Source: Planctomycetota bacterium (lineage in GTDB: Bacteria > Patescibacteriota > Patescibacteriia > Patescibacteriales > UBA12465). Taken from it: DNA of 13,911 nucleotides. Shown piece after piece: positions 1-7,562 of the stretch; the stretch's first letter is position 1; each line of letters starts with the position of its first letter. The DNA lies in assembly GCA_025453315.1 (NCBI GenBank), contig JALOQQ010000015.1:1-13911 (forward strand). The letters run 5' to 3'. The position numbers and the translations under genes are program-made. The notes beneath the pieces were generated by a model, which was not told the DNA's origin, ran no database searches, and saw only the letters and a program-made list of their open reading frames with translations.

Positions 1-550
1 CAATATATAATTCTCCGCCGGCATTAAAAGCGATTAATTGTTCGGGGAAATTTTGATCATGAATAACAAAGGCCGAACGACCCTCAATATTTAAAGCTAC
101 CTTGGTTAAAGTTTTTAAAAGATTTGGCTCTTCAGTCTTCTGAATAAAATCAATATAGTTAACTAACACCTCACTATCAGTATCACTATAAAAAGAATAA
201 TGATTGTCTTTAAGTAAAACTTTCAGTTTATAATAATTAGTCACCGTGCCATTATGCACTAAAGTTAAATGTTGATCTTGAGAATGATGAGGGTGGGCAT
301 TAATTTGTGTAGCCGGACCATGAGTGGCCCAACGAGTGTGACCCAAACCAATTAAACCAGAAGTGTCTTTACCTTGTAAACTAGCTTCAATTTGTTCAAT
401 CGCGCCAGTTTCTTTATAAATCTTAATTTTATTATTATGAAGCAAAGCTAAACCAGCGCTATCATAACCACGATACTCTAAACGTTTAAGTAAATTTATT
501 AAGATTGGATAAGCTTGTTTTTGTCCCAAGTAGGCTGCTATACCACACAT
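1..550 (-). CDS. glmS: Glutamine--fructose-6-phosphate aminotransferase, N-terminal part (cut by window edge)
   Basis: GlmS makes glucosamine-6-phosphate from fructose-6-phosphate and glutamine, the first step towards peptidoglycan amino sugars, in the cytoplasm. Only the first 183 codons are in the window, and they form the class-II glutamine amidotransferase domain. The start MCGI exposes the catalytic Cys2 after Met removal and fixes the start codon at 550. Family motifs follow in order: RLEYRGYDSAG at about residues 23-33, HTRWATHG at 71-78 (Arg74), HNG at 99-101 and SDTDSEV at 122-128. The stretch just before the edge (AFNAGGELY) differs from the usual SPLVIG-like segment, so either a divergent GlmS or, less likely, another MCGI amidotransferase is possible. 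It starts 48 bases after the YbjQ-family gene and is probably co-transcribed with it. No Shine-Dalgarno is visible. Confidence 0.9.
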   Translation of the reverse strand, partial: MCGIAAYLGQKQAYPILINLLKRLEYRGYDSAGLALLHNNKIKIYKETGAIEQIEASLQGKDTSGLIGLGHTRWATHGPATQINAHPHHSQDQHLTLVHNGTVTNYYKLKVLLKDNHYSFYSDTDSEVLVNYIDFIQKTEEPNLLKTLTKVALNIEGRSAFVIHDQNFPEQLIAFNAGGELYI

Positions 551-598
551 ATAATATTAAATATCCCAAGATAAATCTTGAAGAATATTTTAATTTAA

Positions 599-922
599 TT
601 ATTCTATAACTACGGCTGTGCCGTAACACAAAACTTCAGTAACTCCAGCCATCACATCATTAGCATCATAACGCACACTAATAATAGCATTAGCACCCAT
701 CTTGTTAGCATGCTCAACCATTAAATCATAAGCCTCTTGTCTGGTTTTTTCACACAATTCTGTAAATAAAGAAATGTTGCCACCAAACAAAGTCTGCAAA
801 GAACCGCCGAGAGTACCAAACACTGAACGAGAGCGAACCGTGATTCCCTTTACCAAGCCGAGGTTTTTAACAATTTTATGACCCGGGATTTCTAAAGCTG
901 TAGTAATGTTTTTATTGTCCAT
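599..922 (-). CDS. YbjQ/UPF0145 family (DUF74) protein
   Basis: This 107-residue protein is of normal length for the YbjQ/UPF0145 family, a small cytoplasmic fold described as a putative heavy-metal-binding domain that assembles into rings; its true role is unknown. The family pattern is clear. There is an opening strand ending in PGHKI, then GLVKGITVRSRSVFG, a central helix with TRQEAYDLMVEHANKMGANA, and the closing IISVRYDANDV and EVLCYGTAVV strands. It has its own promoter, shared head-to-head with the radical SAM gene, and lies directly upstream of glmS on the same strand. No sequence evidence ties it functionally to amino-sugar synthesis. Confidence 0.88.
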   Translation of the reverse strand: MDNKNITTALEIPGHKIVKNLGLVKGITVRSRSVFGTLGGSLQTLFGGNISLFTELCEKTRQEAYDLMVEHANKMGANAIISVRYDANDVMAGVTEVLCYGTAVVIE

Positions 923-956
923 AATTTTAATATTAATGTTTCTATATTATACCTAT

Positions 957-985
957 ATCATATACCATAAAAGCTTGCTAAGCAA
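957..985 (-). promoter_or_regulatory. Promoter for the YbjQ-family/glmS unit
   Basis: On the minus strand a TTGCTT -35 (985-980) and a TATGAT -10 (962-957) are separated by 17 bases. The start site predicted near 950 leaves a leader of about 28 bases. A TATAAT lies closer to the gene and could be an alternative -10. The -35 overlaps the perfect inverted repeat TTGCT-A-AGCAA at 975-985, which it shares with the divergent promoter. Confidence 0.45.
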
Positions 986-1002
986 CCAAAAAACGCTATA
1001 CT
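975..1002 (+). promoter_or_regulatory. Promoter for the radical SAM gene (probably leaderless)
   Basis: A TTGCTA -35 (975-980), a 16-base spacer and a TATACT -10 (997-1002) place the start site at about 1009, next to the ATG at 1010. The mRNA would therefore have essentially no leader. The -35 is the left half of the inverted repeat TTGCT-A-AGCAA. Confidence 0.45.
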
Positions 1003-1009
1003 TTATACC

Positions 1010-1813
1010 ATGTTTAATAAAGTTAAAATTGCTTGGTTTGGAAAACATTTAGGCGAAGAACCGCCCTTAATTCCGGCTGGTGGAATATTTTTTACCGGCT
1101 GTAATTTGCGTTGTGTTTTTTGTCAGAATTATCAGATCTCTCAGCAAAACTTGGGTCAATTTTATACTATAGAAGAATTAGCCGAAATAATGTTAAAACT
1201 CCAAAATATCGGCGCTAATAATATTGATCTAGTCAGCCCAACTATTTGGTATAAACAAATTAAAGAAGCTATTTGTTTGGCTAGAAAAAATGGTTTAGCT
1301 ATTCCTATAATTTGGAATTCTAATGCTTACGAGAATTTAGAAGTATTAAAAGAAGTGGAGGGCTTAATAGATATTTATTTACCAGATTTTAAATATAGTA
1401 ATAATGAACTGGGATTAAAATATTCTAAAATTAATAATTATTCGCTAGTAGCCGAAAAAGCTATTAAAGAAATGTGGCGACAAGTTGGTAATTTAAGAAT
1501 TAGAAACGGCAAAGCTTATAATGGTTTAATAATAAGGCATCTTGTTCTTCCTAATAATATAGAAAATAGCTTTGGTGTTTTAGATAAAATAGCAAAAATT
1601 AATCTTGATATTCATGTTAGTTTAATGAATCAATACTCACCTCTTTATAAAGCAAATGAATTTCCCGAAATAAATCGAGAACTTAACCGGGAAGAATTTT
1701 TTAAAGTATATGATTATTATAAAAAATTAGGTCTGGGTAATGGCTGGATACAAGAAGAAAAAAGCCAGAACAATTTAGTGCCTGACTTTAAAAAAGACAA
1801 TCCTTTTAATTAA
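1010..1813 (+). CDS. PflX-type (COG1313) radical SAM protein
   Basis: This is a radical S-adenosylmethionine enzyme related to pyruvate formate-lyase activases, of the COG1313/PflX group whose substrate is generally unknown. The iron-sulfur cluster motif is Cys31-x3-Cys35-x2-Cys38 within GCNLRCVFCQNYQIS. Further family signatures are IDIYLPDFKY (about 125-134), EKAIKEMWRQVG, RHLVLPNN and the late MNQYSP and PEINRELN segments. At 267 residues it is slightly short; the region before the cluster is reduced to GKHLGEEPPLIPAGG. No glycyl-radical enzyme is adjacent, so its partner cannot be read from context. It converges on gpmI with only 18 bases between stop codons and no clear hairpin there. 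Confidence 0.88.
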   Translation: MFNKVKIAWFGKHLGEEPPLIPAGGIFFTGCNLRCVFCQNYQISQQNLGQFYTIEELAEIMLKLQNIGANNIDLVSPTIWYKQIKEAICLARKNGLAIPIIWNSNAYENLEVLKEVEGLIDIYLPDFKYSNNELGLKYSKINNYSLVAEKAIKEMWRQVGNLRIRNGKAYNGLIIRHLVLPNNIENSFGVLDKIAKINLDIHVSLMNQYSPLYKANEFPEINRELNREEFFKVYDYYKKLGLGNGWIQEEKSQNNLVPDFKKDNPFN

Positions 1814-1831
1814 ATATTTTGATTAAATATT

Positions 1832-3352
1832 CTATATCTCCAAAAAACATTTACCGTCCATTTCTTTAGAAGCTTTTAAACCCATTATCTTTAGAATAGT
1901 TGGAGCCACATCTTTTAAGCCAACATTTTTTATAATTTTGGCTTTTTTTAATTTAGGATCTTCCGAAACCAAAATGACTGGAACCGGATTAATTGTATGG
2001 CTGGTAGCAAAAGCCGCGCTTTTATCTTCAGCATTTCCATGATCAGCTAAAATTAAACAAGAATATTTTTTTTCTAAAGCGGCTTTAATTATTTCCCCTT
2101 GAGCTTTATCAACCGCCTCAACAGCTTTTACAATAGCGGAAATTTTTCCGGTATGTCCAACCATATCACCATTAACCAAATTAACAACAATAAAATCGTA
2201 TACTCCCTTCTTAATTTCTTTTACTAAACTAGAAGCTATTTTAAAAACACTCATTTCTGGTTGTAAATCATAGGTGGCTACTTTAGGCGAATGGATTAAA
2301 ATTCTTTTCTCATTCTTATTAGGCTTTTCTTTCTGACCATTAAAGAAAAAAGTAACATGCGCATATTTCTCCGTTTCACTGATTCGCAATTGTTTTAAAC
2401 CGGCGCGACTAACAATTTCACCTAATAAATTATTTAGAGAAATATTCGGAAAAGCGACCTTAGCTTTCATAGGAGTATAGTATTGGGTCATGGCTACATA
2501 ATTAACCGGCACTATTTTTCTTTTAAAACCTTTGAAGTTCTTCTCTACGATCGCCGAAGTTAATTGACGAGGACGATCGGTACGAAAATTAAAAAAGATA
2601 ACACCATCATTTTTTACAAAACCCTTATATCCCTTCAACTTTCTTGGTTTAATAAATTCGTCGGTTTCCTGGTTCTTATGACAAGTTTTAACTTGATTAA
2701 TAACATTTTCAAATTCTTCTCCCTGTCCCGAAACAATACAATCATAAGCTTTTTTTGTTCTCGCCCAACGACGATCTCTGTCCATAGCATAATAACGTCC
2801 ACTTAAAGTAACTATCTGACCAAAGCCCAAACTTTTAATTTTCTTTTCTAAGGCACTCAAATGTTTTAAACTTTCAACAACCGGCGCATCACGGCCATCA
2901 GTAATAATATGAAGACAAACATTTTTAAAATTTTGTTTTTGACACAAATCTAATAGAGCAAAAAGATGTTTAATGTGGGCATGAACACCCTGATCTTGTA
3001 ACAAACCAATCAAGTGAAGTTTAGTTTTATTTTTTTTACATTTAGAAATAAGCTCTAATAAAACTTTATTCTTAAAAAAATCTCCCTTACTAATATCTTT
3101 ATTAATTCTAGTCATGGACTGAAAAATAACTCGTCCCGAACCCAAAGTTAAATGCCCAACTTCAGAATTTCCTTGATAACCGTTATCCAAACCAACCGCC
3201 TCACCACTAGCGGCGAGAAGTCCTTGGGGGTAATTCTTTAAGTAATAATCTTCATTGGGTGTTTTAGATAAACTAATTGGATTATCCTTTTTTTGAGGAT
3301 TATAGCCCCAACCATCACGAATAATAAGAATCACTGGATTTTTTGTCTTCAT
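1832..3352 (-). CDS. gpmI: 2,3-bisphosphoglycerate-independent phosphoglycerate mutase
   Basis: GpmI interconverts 3- and 2-phosphoglycerate in glycolysis, using two metal ions and a phosphoserine intermediate. The protein is full length (506 residues). The first metal-binding Asp is in RDGWGY (Asp13), and the nucleophilic Ser63 is in GNSEVGHLTLGSGRV. The phosphotransferase insert carries SGRYYAMDRDRRW, and the metal-binding C-terminal part has NGDMVGHTG and LADHGNAED. The ATG at 3352 directly precedes the hydrophobic strand VILIIRDGWG and fits the family start. Terminators are visible upstream (3407-3432) but not between this gene and the convergent radical SAM gene. It is likely transcribed alone; I see no convincing promoter in the short upstream gap. 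Confidence 0.96.
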   Translation of the reverse strand: MKTKNPVILIIRDGWGYNPQKKDNPISLSKTPNEDYYLKNYPQGLLAASGEAVGLDNGYQGNSEVGHLTLGSGRVIFQSMTRINKDISKGDFFKNKVLLELISKCKKNKTKLHLIGLLQDQGVHAHIKHLFALLDLCQKQNFKNVCLHIITDGRDAPVVESLKHLSALEKKIKSLGFGQIVTLSGRYYAMDRDRRWARTKKAYDCIVSGQGEEFENVINQVKTCHKNQETDEFIKPRKLKGYKGFVKNDGVIFFNFRTDRPRQLTSAIVEKNFKGFKRKIVPVNYVAMTQYYTPMKAKVAFPNISLNNLLGEIVSRAGLKQLRISETEKYAHVTFFFNGQKEKPNKNEKRILIHSPKVATYDLQPEMSVFKIASSLVKEIKKGVYDFIVVNLVNGDMVGHTGKISAIVKAVEAVDKAQGEIIKAALEKKYSCLILADHGNAEDKSAAFATSHTINPVPVILVSEDPKLKKAKIIKNVGLKDVAPTILKIMGLKASKEMDGKCFLEI

Positions 3353-3406
3353 ATTGTTTATTTAGCTTTTTATTTACCTTACTATTTTAGCTAATTTTTG
3401 ATTAAA

Positions 3407-3432
3407 TAAAAAGACCGCTTTAAAACGGCCTC
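3407..3432 (-). terminator. Rho-independent terminator of the small membrane-protein gene
   Basis: Read on the minus strand, a GGCCG/CGGTC-type stem (3431-3412, one or two G-T pairs) with a short T/A loop is followed by TTTTTATTT. It lies about 20 bases beyond the stop of the 105-residue membrane protein and separates it from gpmI. Confidence 0.75.
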
Positions 3433-3453
3433 AAGTAGCTTCTGAACTTTATA

Positions 3454-3771
3454 TTACTTTAATAATCCCTCAATCATTAAGGCAATCATGGAAAATAGAA
3501 AAAATTGAATAGCTCCAAAAAGTCCGACAGCAAAATAAGCAGCGATACCATTAAAAGCATCGGTTTTTACCAAAATTATAAATAAAATAATAAGAGGTAA
3601 AAAAGGAATACCAATAGCACTAATAAGTTGAATAATGCCTGCGATAACTAAACAAGGAACAAATCCTAATGGATCGGCGGAAAAGATTTTAGTAATTATC
3701 CATAAAGAAAAAGCTCCAATTAATGCCGTGATTAAATAAGTTATGATTAAAGTCAAAATAGTTAAAGTCAT
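3454..3771 (-). CDS. Small membrane protein of unknown function
   Basis: The 105-residue product is almost entirely hydrophobic, with about three membrane-spanning segments: roughly residues 3-25, 38-68 (possibly two short helices broken at IGIPFLP) and 76-102. Charged residues are few (K28, D33, K69, D71, E101, K105). I do not recognise a family; it resembles many small phage-holin-like or DUF membrane proteins, and no functional residue stands out. It is a single-gene unit ending at the terminator at 3407-3432. The upstream 250 bases are extremely AT-rich and hold the promoter of the divergent acyltransferase gene. Reality of the gene is supported by the clean hydrophobic pattern and its own terminator. 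Confidence 0.7.
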   Translation of the reverse strand: MTLTILTLIITYLITALIGAFSLWIITKIFSADPLGFVPCLVIAGIIQLISAIGIPFLPLIILFIILVKTDAFNGIAAYFAVGLFGAIQFFLFSMIALMIEGLLK

Positions 3772-3917
3772 ATTTATTAAAAATTTTAATTAGTTTATAT
3801 ATTTAATAATAGATAAAATAGTTACTATTGTAAACTATTAGGCTAATAATAAATAAAAAATTAAATCATAATAACTTATATTTTTTCAAATATGTTAATA
3901 AATCATTAAAAAATATA

Positions 3918-3946
3918 TTTACAAAATTAAAGTTTTCCTTTATAAT
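3918..3946 (+). promoter_or_regulatory. Promoter of the acyltransferase gene
   Basis: TTTACA (3918-3923), a 17-base spacer and a perfect TATAAT (3941-3946) predict a start near 3953 and a leader of about 65 bases before the ATG at 4019. The leader is A/T-rich and has no ribosome binding site. Confidence 0.65.
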
Positions 3947-4018
3947 TCAAAACATTAATTCGTTTTTTTTAGTTATTTACAATAAAAAAATAAAATAAAC
4001 TCAAAAACTTACAGTATC

Positions 4019-4729
4019 ATGAAGAAAATTATTTCATTATCAGGATCAGCTACAGGCAAGAATTTAAGAAAATGGTGTGAAAACCGTATTAAAAATTTTC
4101 AAATTGAACCTCACGGACTAGGTTATTTGAAAGAACTACAAAAACAACCTTTTCTAATTGTTGCCAACCACTTAACTCCTCGCGAACGTTTGGCGGAAAA
4201 ATTCAATATTACGCCAGACGCTTTTGTTATAAGTTATTTAGTAAACAATGTTAATAATCAACATCTTTCCATTATGCAACGGAGCGATGATGGCTATTGG
4301 CTTAACAATCGATTTGGACAATACTTGCAAAAAGAAATCTTTTGGCCTTTTGCTAAAGGATTTGTTGAGGGCGCTGGCAATATTCCAATAAGAAAAAATC
4401 CCGGCAGTTTTAACAGGGACTTTGTAGTCGGTGCCAACAAGGCTAAAAAAGAAAAAAGACCAATGCTTATTTTTCCGGAAGGATGTTGGTACGATGACTT
4501 TAATGTCAATGATCCTAAAAGAATAATTCAACCTGGCGCCGCCTTTATAGCGCAAAAATTTGGATTAAAAATTTTGCCAGCATATTTAAAGGGAGCGCAT
4601 AGTTGGGTTAATTCTCAGGAAATAGTAGCCGCTTTTGGTGAAAGTTTTTCCCCGGTTGGCATGGCCGTAGAGGATGTTTGTCAAAAAATAAAAAATGAAA
4701 TTGGCAATTTAAGTTTCGCCGTTTCCTAA
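4019..4729 (+). CDS. PlsC-like lysophospholipid acyltransferase family protein
   Basis: This is probably a glycerophospholipid or other lipid O-acyltransferase of the PlsC/LPLAT fold. The four family blocks appear in order. Block I is VANHLTPRE with His51. Block II is GAGNIPIRKN (about 118-127, Arg125). Block III is LIFPEGCWYDD with FPEG at 152-155. Block IV is KILPAYLKGAHS. Block I is unusual because the acidic partner four residues after His is Glu56 instead of the near-invariant Asp (HX4E instead of HX4D). There is no clear transmembrane helix, so the 236-residue protein may be soluble or peripheral. It has its own promoter and shares the terminator at 4766-4790 with the convergent gene. 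The acyl donor and acceptor cannot be inferred. Confidence 0.75.
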   Translation: MKKIISLSGSATGKNLRKWCENRIKNFQIEPHGLGYLKELQKQPFLIVANHLTPRERLAEKFNITPDAFVISYLVNNVNNQHLSIMQRSDDGYWLNNRFGQYLQKEIFWPFAKGFVEGAGNIPIRKNPGSFNRDFVVGANKAKKEKRPMLIFPEGCWYDDFNVNDPKRIIQPGAAFIAQKFGLKILPAYLKGAHSWVNSQEIVAAFGESFSPVGMAVEDVCQKIKNEIGNLSFAVS

Positions 4730-4765
4730 ATTTATTATTTTGAATTTATCATTAAACTGATTTTT

Positions 4766-4790
4766 AAAACCCGTCTCTAAACGGGTTTTT
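4766..4790 (+). terminator. Terminator between the acyltransferase and PEP-utiliser genes
   Basis: The perfect 9-bp stem AAAACCCGT/ACGGGTTTT with a six-base loop is followed by T-rich sequence on the plus strand. It lies 37 bases after the acyltransferase stop and 3 bases beyond the stop of the convergent minus-strand gene. The U-run within the stem would let it also stop minus-strand transcription. Confidence 0.85.
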
Positions 4791-4792
4791 TA

Positions 4793-6211
4793 TTATTTAA
4801 TTAACCTAACTATTCCTTTTTCCGCATCAACCTCTATTAAATCATTATCCTTAAAAATCTTGGTAGCGGCTTTAGTGGCAATAACACAAGGCTTTCCTAA
4901 TTCACGAGAAACAATAGCGGCATGACTTAATAAGCCACCAACATCTGTAACAATACCTCCAGCCCTTTTCATGAGTGGCACAAAATCAGGAGTAGTCATA
5001 GTAGTTACTAAAATATCACCGGTATTCATCTTAGAAAAATTTTCTGGGATTAAAAATATTTTAGCTCGACCACGCACTCTACCAGGATAAGCCGGAACAC
5101 CAGCCAATGAATCAACCTTTTTAAAATTTTCTAAAAACATTTTTTTTAAATAATTAATATCGGTTGATTCTTGAAAAATAAACTCCTTATTATCAAACCA
5201 CGAGACACAACAATCTTTTTTTCGTTTAGCTAGTAATAATAAATCTACTTTAGCACCATTTAAACAAGCTTGAACTTCGCGTGGCGTTAAATACATTAAC
5301 TCTTCATATTTTAAACCAAGACTTTTAGCTACGGTGGTTAAAAATTCACGTTGACGATAAACTATTAAATCAAAAATTTCCGCTAAGTATTGTCGCCAAT
5401 AGATAAATTCGCCACTCAAACGTAATTTAAAATTTAAATCTGAAGAAAATTTTATTTTTTTAGGTCGCTTGTTTTTATCAATTTGATAATGTTCTAAATC
5501 CTTTAAAAACTTAGACAAAGAAAGTGGCTCACCCCAAAAATGATGAGTACCCACCCATTCATATTCTTTTAAATGACGGGAAATTAGAGACCATAACTTT
5601 TTATTTTCCGATAGCTTTTTAAGCTTACTATTAATAAAGACGCCTTGTTTATTTAAAAAACCACCCTTACCCAATTCTTTCTTAATGGCCATGGCCTCAC
5701 GACTCTGCTTAATCATTAAAGTGGTTTTTTCGGGCACATAATCTACAACGTTATTAATATTTAAACCCATTTTCTGAAAAGAATTGCTTAATAATTCTCC
5801 TAAATAATCCCCAATAATAACGCTCAAATACCAAGGGGTCATCAATTCTTCAGTAGTTTTGATAAAGCTAGCAAAGTTTACTTTTAAATTATTAGCAGAA
5901 TTAAATCTAATATTTTTTTGAGATTGTTTTACGGCCAATAATGCTAAACGACGAAATTTTAAAGCAAAATTAAAATCTTTTTTTAAACAAGCTTCATCTA
6001 AATTAGTTTTAATACAATCAAGATCATGGCGATCAGTTAAAGTATAGCCATTTAACATCATAAGCTTACCATTCAAGTTCTTAAAACCAGCTTTTTCAGC
6101 TTGCGCTTTATTATACCAATGAATCCAATAAGCGGCAGAAAAAGGTGGCTGTTCCCATTGACCATAATTCAACCAATTCTCTTTTTTTAATTTAAGCTGT
6201 TGTGCTCTCAT
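4793..6211 (-). CDS. PEP-utiliser mobile (phosphohistidine) domain protein
   Basis: The C-terminal 100 residues are the swivelling phosphohistidine domain of PEP synthase and pyruvate phosphate dikinase. They contain GVPAYPGRVRGRAKI, then VTTMTTPDFVPLMKRAGGIV, then GGLLSHAAIVSRELGKP with the phosphoryl-carrier His430. The remaining roughly 370 residues are rich in Trp, Tyr and Lys and do not look like the ATP-grasp nucleotide-binding domain or the TIM-barrel PEP-binding domain. The enzyme is therefore not a normal dikinase. Such proteins are known as 'PEP-utilising enzyme, mobile region' and their reaction is not established. It lies 24 bases after rdgB on the same strand and probably shares its promoter. 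Confidence 0.82.
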   Translation of the reverse strand: MRAQQLKLKKENWLNYGQWEQPPFSAAYWIHWYNKAQAEKAGFKNLNGKLMMLNGYTLTDRHDLDCIKTNLDEACLKKDFNFALKFRRLALLAVKQSQKNIRFNSANNLKVNFASFIKTTEELMTPWYLSVIIGDYLGELLSNSFQKMGLNINNVVDYVPEKTTLMIKQSREAMAIKKELGKGGFLNKQGVFINSKLKKLSENKKLWSLISRHLKEYEWVGTHHFWGEPLSLSKFLKDLEHYQIDKNKRPKKIKFSSDLNFKLRLSGEFIYWRQYLAEIFDLIVYRQREFLTTVAKSLGLKYEELMYLTPREVQACLNGAKVDLLLLAKRKKDCCVSWFDNKEFIFQESTDINYLKKMFLENFKKVDSLAGVPAYPGRVRGRAKIFLIPENFSKMNTGDILVTTMTTPDFVPLMKRAGGIVTDVGGLLSHAAIVSRELGKPCVIATKAATKIFKDNDLIEVDAEKGIVRLIK

Positions 6212-6235
6212 AAAATAAAAATTATTTTATCGTAT

Positions 6236-6856
6236 CTAATATTTTAAATAATCTTCCAAAACTTTAATAGCTTGTTTAAAAGCTTTTCCACGATGGTTAA
6301 TATTAATTAAATCTTCGGGATCAAATTCGGCATTAGTTTTTTTATAATCAAAATCTTTGGCTAATATTATGGGGGCGTAACCAAAACTCTTTTCTCCTTT
6401 TGGTTCTAAAGCGATTTTGGCTTCCCAAATCCCGAAAACCGTATCAACAAATTTTGTTTTTGGATCATAAATAGCTACAGCGCAATTATAATAACAATCT
6501 CTTTTTGCAAAAGGAATTCCAGTCATTTCTTTTAAAACCTTTAAATAATTTTCACGGTCCGTTCCCGCTTCCGAATAACGAGCTGATAAAACTCCTGGTC
6601 GATCATCCAAAGCCTTCACACAAAGACCACTGTCATCAGCCAAAGTAATCATCTTTAGAATATCACCAACAACAATGGCTTTAATTAAAGCATTACCCTC
6701 AAAGCTTTTAGCATTTTCTATTATTTTAAGATCTTTTAATTGTTCAGAAAAATCAAATAAAAACTTAGGTTCAAAATTAGTATTCTGAAAAATCTTTTTA
6801 ATTTCTTCGGCTTTGCCTTTATTATTAGTAGCGATTAAAATAGTTGTTTTATTCAT
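6236..6856 (-). CDS. rdgB: Non-canonical purine NTP pyrophosphatase (RdgB/HAM1)
   Basis: This enzyme hydrolyses ITP, dITP and XTP to monophosphates and so keeps deaminated purines out of nucleic acids. Counting from ATG 6856 the protein has 206 residues, normal for the family. Signatures are ATNNKGKAEEIK (9-20), LADDSGLCVKALDDRPGVLSARY (72-94, with catalytic Asp74/75) and NHRGKAFKQ (187-195). The usual FGYDP motif reads FGYAP (158-162), so an often conserved Asp is Ala161. I chose ATG 6856 because the family starts directly at the first strand. An in-frame TTG at 6877 would add seven residues and would be almost leaderless from the -10 at 6891-6886. It is the first gene of a two-gene unit with the PEP-utiliser protein. 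Confidence 0.92.
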   Translation of the reverse strand: MNKTTILIATNNKGKAEEIKKIFQNTNFEPKFLFDFSEQLKDLKIIENAKSFEGNALIKAIVVGDILKMITLADDSGLCVKALDDRPGVLSARYSEAGTDRENYLKVLKEMTGIPFAKRDCYYNCAVAIYDPKTKFVDTVFGIWEAKIALEPKGEKSFGYAPIILAKDFDYKKTNAEFDPEDLININHRGKAFKQAIKVLEDYLKY

Positions 6857-6885
6857 AGATATATTAAATAAAATCAATTTATTTA

Positions 6886-6894
6886 ATTATAACA
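6886..6894 (-). promoter_or_regulatory. Extended -10 promoter of rdgB
   Basis: On the minus strand TGT-TATAAT forms a TGnTATAAT extended -10 element. A good -35 is not evident, which extended -10 promoters can tolerate. Predicted start is near 6879. The same TGTTATAAT precedes the GNAT gene at 11612. Confidence 0.5.
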
Positions 6895-6978
6895 TATTTA
6901 TTAAGTAAATATTATTTTTTAAACTCTAACTGGGCGTTAATTAAAAGCATTAAAAACAGCAAGAAAAATTAACAAAAA

Positions 6979-7005
6979 TTGACATCAATCCTTTAATATG
7001 ATAAT
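6979..7005 (+). promoter_or_regulatory. Promoter of the secreted protein gene at 7056
   Basis: A perfect TTGACA (6979-6984) is followed after 15 bases by GATAAT (7000-7005); overlapping -10 choices in the same A/T stretch give spacers of 16-17 bases. The exact -10 is uncertain, but the -35 is the best in this intergenic region. Confidence 0.5.
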
Positions 7006-7055
7006 TAGTCTACATTGTTCTATAAAATTAAATGTTTAACTCAAATATTAAAATC

Positions 7056-7448
7056 ATGAAAAAAAGTATTATTCTATTGGGACTTATTTTAAGTATGTCC
7101 ATCCTATCAAGTAATAATTCCCTGGCTCAAAACCAAAAAGCCCAAGATAGCTATATAGAAACTACCGAGTTTCATAAATACGCTTCTCAGAATGGTCATG
7201 CCAGCACTAAATATCAATACAATGATATTAATCAGCTAACTCTATCTTTTACCAATTTTGGAGATTCGATAATAAATATTTGCCTGTATGAGTATGATAA
7301 AAACGGCAATATAATAAAAAACAGTTCTTTGTCCCTCCAAAAAGACAAAAAGAATCCTGATAAATATTATTGCAAGAACTGTCTCTTCACTAATGAAAAA
7401 TTATTAGAAATCAAAGATAAGGTTATTGAACAACTTAACAAAAAGTAA
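7056..7448 (+). CDS. Small secreted protein of unknown function
   Basis: The product is exported by sequence. From ATG 7056 it opens MKKS, then a hydrophobic core IILLGLILSMSIL, then polar SSNNS and a signal-peptidase-like LAQ site, which makes the mature protein about 105 residues. An earlier ATG at 7032 would only add eight residues in front of the n-region. The mature part is polar and rich in Asn, Lys and Tyr. Its pattern LSFTNFGDSIINICLYEYDKNG suggests beta-strands, and a CKNC pair near the C-terminus could bind metal or form a disulfide. I do not recognise the family. It stands alone, with its own TTGACA promoter and terminator, between two oppositely oriented units. Confidence 0.75.
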   Translation: MKKSIILLGLILSMSILSSNNSLAQNQKAQDSYIETTEFHKYASQNGHASTKYQYNDINQLTLSFTNFGDSIINICLYEYDKNGNIIKNSSLSLQKDKKNPDKYYCKNCLFTNEKLLEIKDKVIEQLNKK

Positions 7449-7468
7449 AGTCTGATCTTATAAAATAC

Positions 7469-7498
7469 AAAGCTGCCGAAAAGGGTGGCTTTTTTTAT
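7469..7498 (+). terminator. Terminator of the secreted protein gene
   Basis: The stem AAAGCTGCC/GGTGGCTTT (7469-7477 with 7484-7492, two G-T pairs) and a six-base loop are followed by TTTTATTT. It begins 20 bases after the stop codon. Confidence 0.85.
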
Positions 7499-7502
7499 TT
7501 AT

Positions 7503-7540
7503 AAAAAAACGAAGTAACTACGCGAGCCTACTTCGTATAA
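7503..7540 (-). terminator. Terminator of the acetyltransferase-aminotransferase-peptidase operon
   Basis: On the minus strand the perfect 8-bp stem ACGAAGTA/TACTTCGT (7536-7529 with 7516-7509) encloses a 12-base loop and is followed by a run of T. It lies 26 bases beyond the stop of the S51 peptidase gene and back to back with the terminator of the preceding plus-strand gene. Confidence 0.85.
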
Positions 7541-7562
7541 TAAAAAATATTTAGTATTAAAA

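Noticed and set aside
1810..1832. Terminator between the radical SAM gene and gpmI
   Set aside because: Only a 9-base A/T direct repeat (TTAAATATT) is present; no stem with G-C pairs can form.
2564..2806. 80-codon plus-strand ORF inside gpmI
   Set aside because: It is the antisense shadow of a fully conserved gpmI coding region.
4238..4555. Two minus-strand ORFs inside the acyltransferase gene
   Set aside because: They lie opposite the conserved PlsC blocks and have no protein-like pattern of their own.
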